NCBI GenBank assembly: GCA_051653625.1 | Contig: JBOFWM010000110.1 | Coordinates: forward strand, 1-15,983 | Source of the DNA: SFDP01 sp051653625 | GTDB taxonomy: Bacteria; Bacillota; Clostridia; Lachnospirales; Lachnospiraceae | Direction of reading: 5' to 3' | Length of the DNA stretch: 15,983 nt | Shown: piece after piece, positions 14,321 through 15,983 of the stretch | Position numbering within the stretch: position 1 is the stretch's first letter | Layout: the number at the start of each line of letters is the position of its first letter | Program-made: the position numbers and the translations under genes | Notes under the pieces: model-generated | Databases searched by the model: none | What the model was told of the DNA's origin: nothing | What the model saw: only the letters and a program-made list of their open reading frames with translations

Positions 14321-14941
14321 TTACTTTTTACTCCCATCACTTGTTCCCATAAATACTTCCATGGTTGCACTTGTTTCACTACTTATTCCGCTTCTTTTAA
14401 AAACAGAAGCAATCGTTTGAAAAAATACTTTTAGATCAAATACGAACGAGAGATTTTCCACATATTCCACATCATATTCGAACTTTTTCTCCCATGTAAT
14501 AGCATTTCTTCCATTTACTTGGGCCCAACCAGTAAGACCTGGTCTTACCTTGTGACGTTTTTTTTGTTCTTCATTATATCTTGGAAGATATTCTACTAAT
14601 AAGGGACGTGGACCTATAATACTCATATCTCCTTTTAAAATATTCCATAATTCTGGCAATTCATCTAAACTTGTAGACCGCAACATTTTTCCAAAGCGAG
14701 TAAGGCGAATTTCATCTGGCAATAATGCTCCCAATTCGTCTCTTTCATCTGTCATCGTACGAAATTTATATAGTGTAAATATTTTTTCATCTTTTCCTGG
14801 TCTTGCTTGTGAAAAGATTGCAGGTGTACCTAATTTGATACGCACGAAAATATATACAATCAGTAAAACAGGCCATAAGATTAAAATTCCAAGCAAGGAT
14901 AATGTAAAGTCTATGATTCTTTTGATTCCATTTTTATACAT
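14321..14941 (-). CDS. pglC: PglC-type monotopic phosphoglycosyl transferase (initiating enzyme)
   Basis: A 206-residue minimal bacterial sugar transferase that moves a phosphosugar from a UDP-sugar to undecaprenyl phosphate, the first committed step of the glycan. One hydrophobic re-entrant helix (about 10-33) carries the helix-breaking Pro24. KFRTM is at 59-63, and the catalytic Asp-Glu dyad is at 93-94 (SLDELPELWN), which matches my recollection of the numbering in Campylobacter PglC. GDMSIIGPRP (104-113) and RPGLTGWAQVNGRN (133-146) follow. There is no multi-helix N-terminal extension as in WbaP or WcaJ, so it is the short PglC class. The preceding PglE-like aminotransferase suggests a UDP-4-amino-4,6-dideoxy-HexNAc-derived substrate such as UDP-diNAcBac. 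The ATG is one base after the aminotransferase stop. The symbol marks similarity; the exact substrate is inferred. Confidence 0.92.
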   Translation of the reverse strand: MYKNGIKRIIDFTLSLLGILILWPVLLIVYIFVRIKLGTPAIFSQARPGKDEKIFTLYKFRTMTDERDELGALLPDEIRLTRFGKMLRSTSLDELPELWNILKGDMSIIGPRPLLVEYLPRYNEEQKKRHKVRPGLTGWAQVNGRNAITWEKKFEYDVEYVENLSFVFDLKVFFQTIASVFKRSGISSETSATMEVFMGTSDGSKK

Positions 14942-14942
14942 C

Positions 14943-15983
14943 TTATTTCACCCAAAATCCCTTGATAATACGAATAATCAATTCCATATCTTCCTTTGTA
15001 TTTTTAATATCACTTGGTAAACAAAGTCCTCGTTGAAAGATTTCTTCTCCAACACTTATTCCATCTTCTTTCATTGTTACAAATGGATAGCATTCAAATA
15101 CTGGTTGTAAATGCATCGGTTTCCAAACTGGTCTTGCCTCAATATTTTGTGCTTCGAGTGCATCCATAATATCATAAGGCGAAACATCTGACTCTTTTTT
15201 TAGCAACATTCCAGATAACCAATTGTTGGCATCCCCATCTTTATTCATTGGGTTCATCATGATGTCTTTGATTTCCTTAAAGGCTTCTTTATACTCTGCA
15301 TAAATTTCTTTTTTTCTAGCCTTATGTTCTTCTAAGTGAAGCAATTGACCTCTTGCAATACCTGCTACAATATTGCTCATTCGATAATTAAATCCAATTT
15401 GAGAATGTTGATAATATCTTGCTTCATCTCTTGCTTGTGTCGATAAAAATACTGCTTTTTTTGCAAGTTCTTCTTTTTTTGCAAGTAACATTCCACCACC
15501 AGATGATGTAATAATCTTATTTCCATTAAAAGAAAAAATCCCCATTTCTCCAAACGTTCCTGTTTGTTGTCCTTTGTATGTACTACTCATAGATTCTGCT
15601 GCATCTTCTATTAAAGGAACATTATGCTTTTTACAAAGCTCCATAATTTCATCTAGTTTTGCTGGTGTTCCATACAAATGAACAAGAATGACTGCTTTTG
15701 GAGTTGGATATTCTAAAAATGCCTTTTCTAATGCTTTTGGACACATGTTCCATGTTTCTTCTTCACTATCAATAAATACAGGTGTTGCTCTTTCATAACA
15801 AATCGGATTACAAGTTGCACTAAAGGTTAAATCCGATACAAATACGTAATCCCCTTCTTTTACATCAAGCATTCTAAGAGATAAATGTAGCGCTGCTGTT
15901 CCAGAACTCAATGCAGCTGCGTATCCTGTTGACACATACTCAACCACTTCTTTTTCTAACGCATTTACATTTGGTCCTAGTGG
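14943..15983 (-). CDS. PglE/DegT-family PLP sugar aminotransferase, 5' end outside the window
   Basis: A DegT/DnrJ/EryC1/StrS family aminotransferase that transfers an amino group from glutamate to a UDP-4-keto-6-deoxy-HexNAc, giving a 4-amino sugar. The readable frame continues to the window edge: residues PLGPNVNALEKE, typical family N-terminal sequence, precede the GTG at 15947, so that GTG is internal and the true start lies beyond 15983. Motifs are SSGTAAL for phosphate binding, EDAAES near the cofactor, and SFNGNKIIT, whose Lys (codon 15518-15516) should bind PLP. The final part has GFNYRMSNI and ARPVWKPMH, usual for PglE-like enzymes. It sits directly before the PglC-type gene, as expected for a bacillosamine-type pathway. 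The partner 4,6-dehydratase (PglF type) and N-acetyltransferase (PglD type) are not in view and may lie upstream. Confidence 0.92.
   Translation of the reverse strand, partial: PLGPNVNALEKEVVEYVSTGYAAALSSGTAALHLSLRMLDVKEGDYVFVSDLTFSATCNPICYERATPVFIDSEEETWNMCPKALEKAFLEYPTPKAVILVHLYGTPAKLDEIMELCKKHNVPLIEDAAESMSSTYKGQQTGTFGEMGIFSFNGNKIITSSGGGMLLAKKEELAKKAVFLSTQARDEARYYQHSQIGFNYRMSNIVAGIARGQLLHLEEHKARKKEIYAEYKEAFKEIKDIMMNPMNKDGDANNWLSGMLLKKESDVSPYDIMDALEAQNIEARPVWKPMHLQPVFECYPFVTMKEDGISVGEEIFQRGLCLPSDIKNTKEDMELIIRIIKGFWVK

Noticed and set aside
14317..14379. N-terminal extension of the PglA-like GT4 from the ATG at 14379
   Set aside because: It overlaps the end of the PglC-type gene and adds 21 residues before the natural family start MKKVLILSN.
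15945..15947. GTG at 15947 as the start of the aminotransferase gene
   Set aside because: The frame stays open to the window edge and the 12 residues before it (PLGPNVNALEKE) are typical family sequence, so the gene begins outside the window.
1..15983. CRISPR array, tRNA/rRNA genes, insertion sequence or prophage remnants, toxin-antitoxin or defence genes
   Set aside because: I looked for short spaced repeats, transposase-like frames, inverted ends and small two-gene units on both strands and found none; the window is filled by glycan genes.

Overview
The window is one stretch of a long surface-glycan (capsule, exopolysaccharide or glycan-precursor) biosynthesis operon. All genes are on the minus strand, so transcription runs from position 15983 towards 1. 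The DNA is AT-rich (roughly one third G+C by eye), with purine-rich Shine-Dalgarno sites, some GTG/TTG starts, and almost no intergenic space: gaps run from 0 to 28 nt and several genes overlap by 7-14 nt. This suggests a low-GC Firmicute, most likely a gut-type clostridium (Lachnospiraceae-like). That placement is inferred from composition and protein style, not from a marker gene. No promoter, terminator, tRNA, rRNA, insertion sequence or CRISPR array is visible, and both ends cut through genes, so the operon continues on both sides.

Layout in transcription order: (1) 15983-14943, PglE/DegT-type sugar aminotransferase, 5' end off the window; (2) 14941-14321, PglC-type phosphoglycosyl transferase that starts the glycan on undecaprenyl phosphate; (3) 14316-13228, PglA/CapM-like GT4 glycosyltransferase; (4) 13241-11925, TviB/WbpO-type UDP-HexNAc 6-dehydrogenase; (5) 11937-10567, polytopic membrane protein of GT-C or polymerase type; (6) 10565-9591, TviC/WbpP-type UDP-HexNAc(A) 4-epimerase; (7) 9562-8444, GT4; (8) 8440-6578, asparagine-synthetase-like amidotransferase; (9) 6560-5487, EpsF-like GT4; (10) 5486-3309, a double-length protein of two fused GT4 enzymes; (11) 3296-1416, second asparagine-synthetase-like amidotransferase; (12) 1411-518, GT11 fucosyltransferase; (13) 524-1, GT2 glycosyltransferase, 3' end off the window.

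Working model (inference): the aminotransferase helps make a UDP-4-amino-4,6-dideoxy-HexNAc (bacillosamine or QuiNAc4N type). PglC loads it on undecaprenyl phosphate and the GT4, GT2 and GT11 enzymes extend it. The dehydrogenase and epimerase supply UDP-GlcNAcA/UDP-GalNAcA, and the two AsnB-like enzymes convert uronic acid carboxylates to amides (GalNAcA to GalNAcAN), as proposed for WbpS of Pseudomonas aeruginosa O6 and WbtH of Francisella. The predicted product is a fucosylated, uronamide-containing oligosaccharide of about six to eight sugars. No flippase, chain-length regulator, acetyltransferase, dehydratase or oligosaccharyltransferase is in view.

The least ordinary points are the tandem GT4 fusion, whose halves meet exactly at a nine-A tract where a one-base slip in either direction would end the first enzyme; the pair of diverged AsnB paralogues sharing a perfect 24-bp repeat; and the unassigned membrane protein lodged between the two uronic-acid genes.
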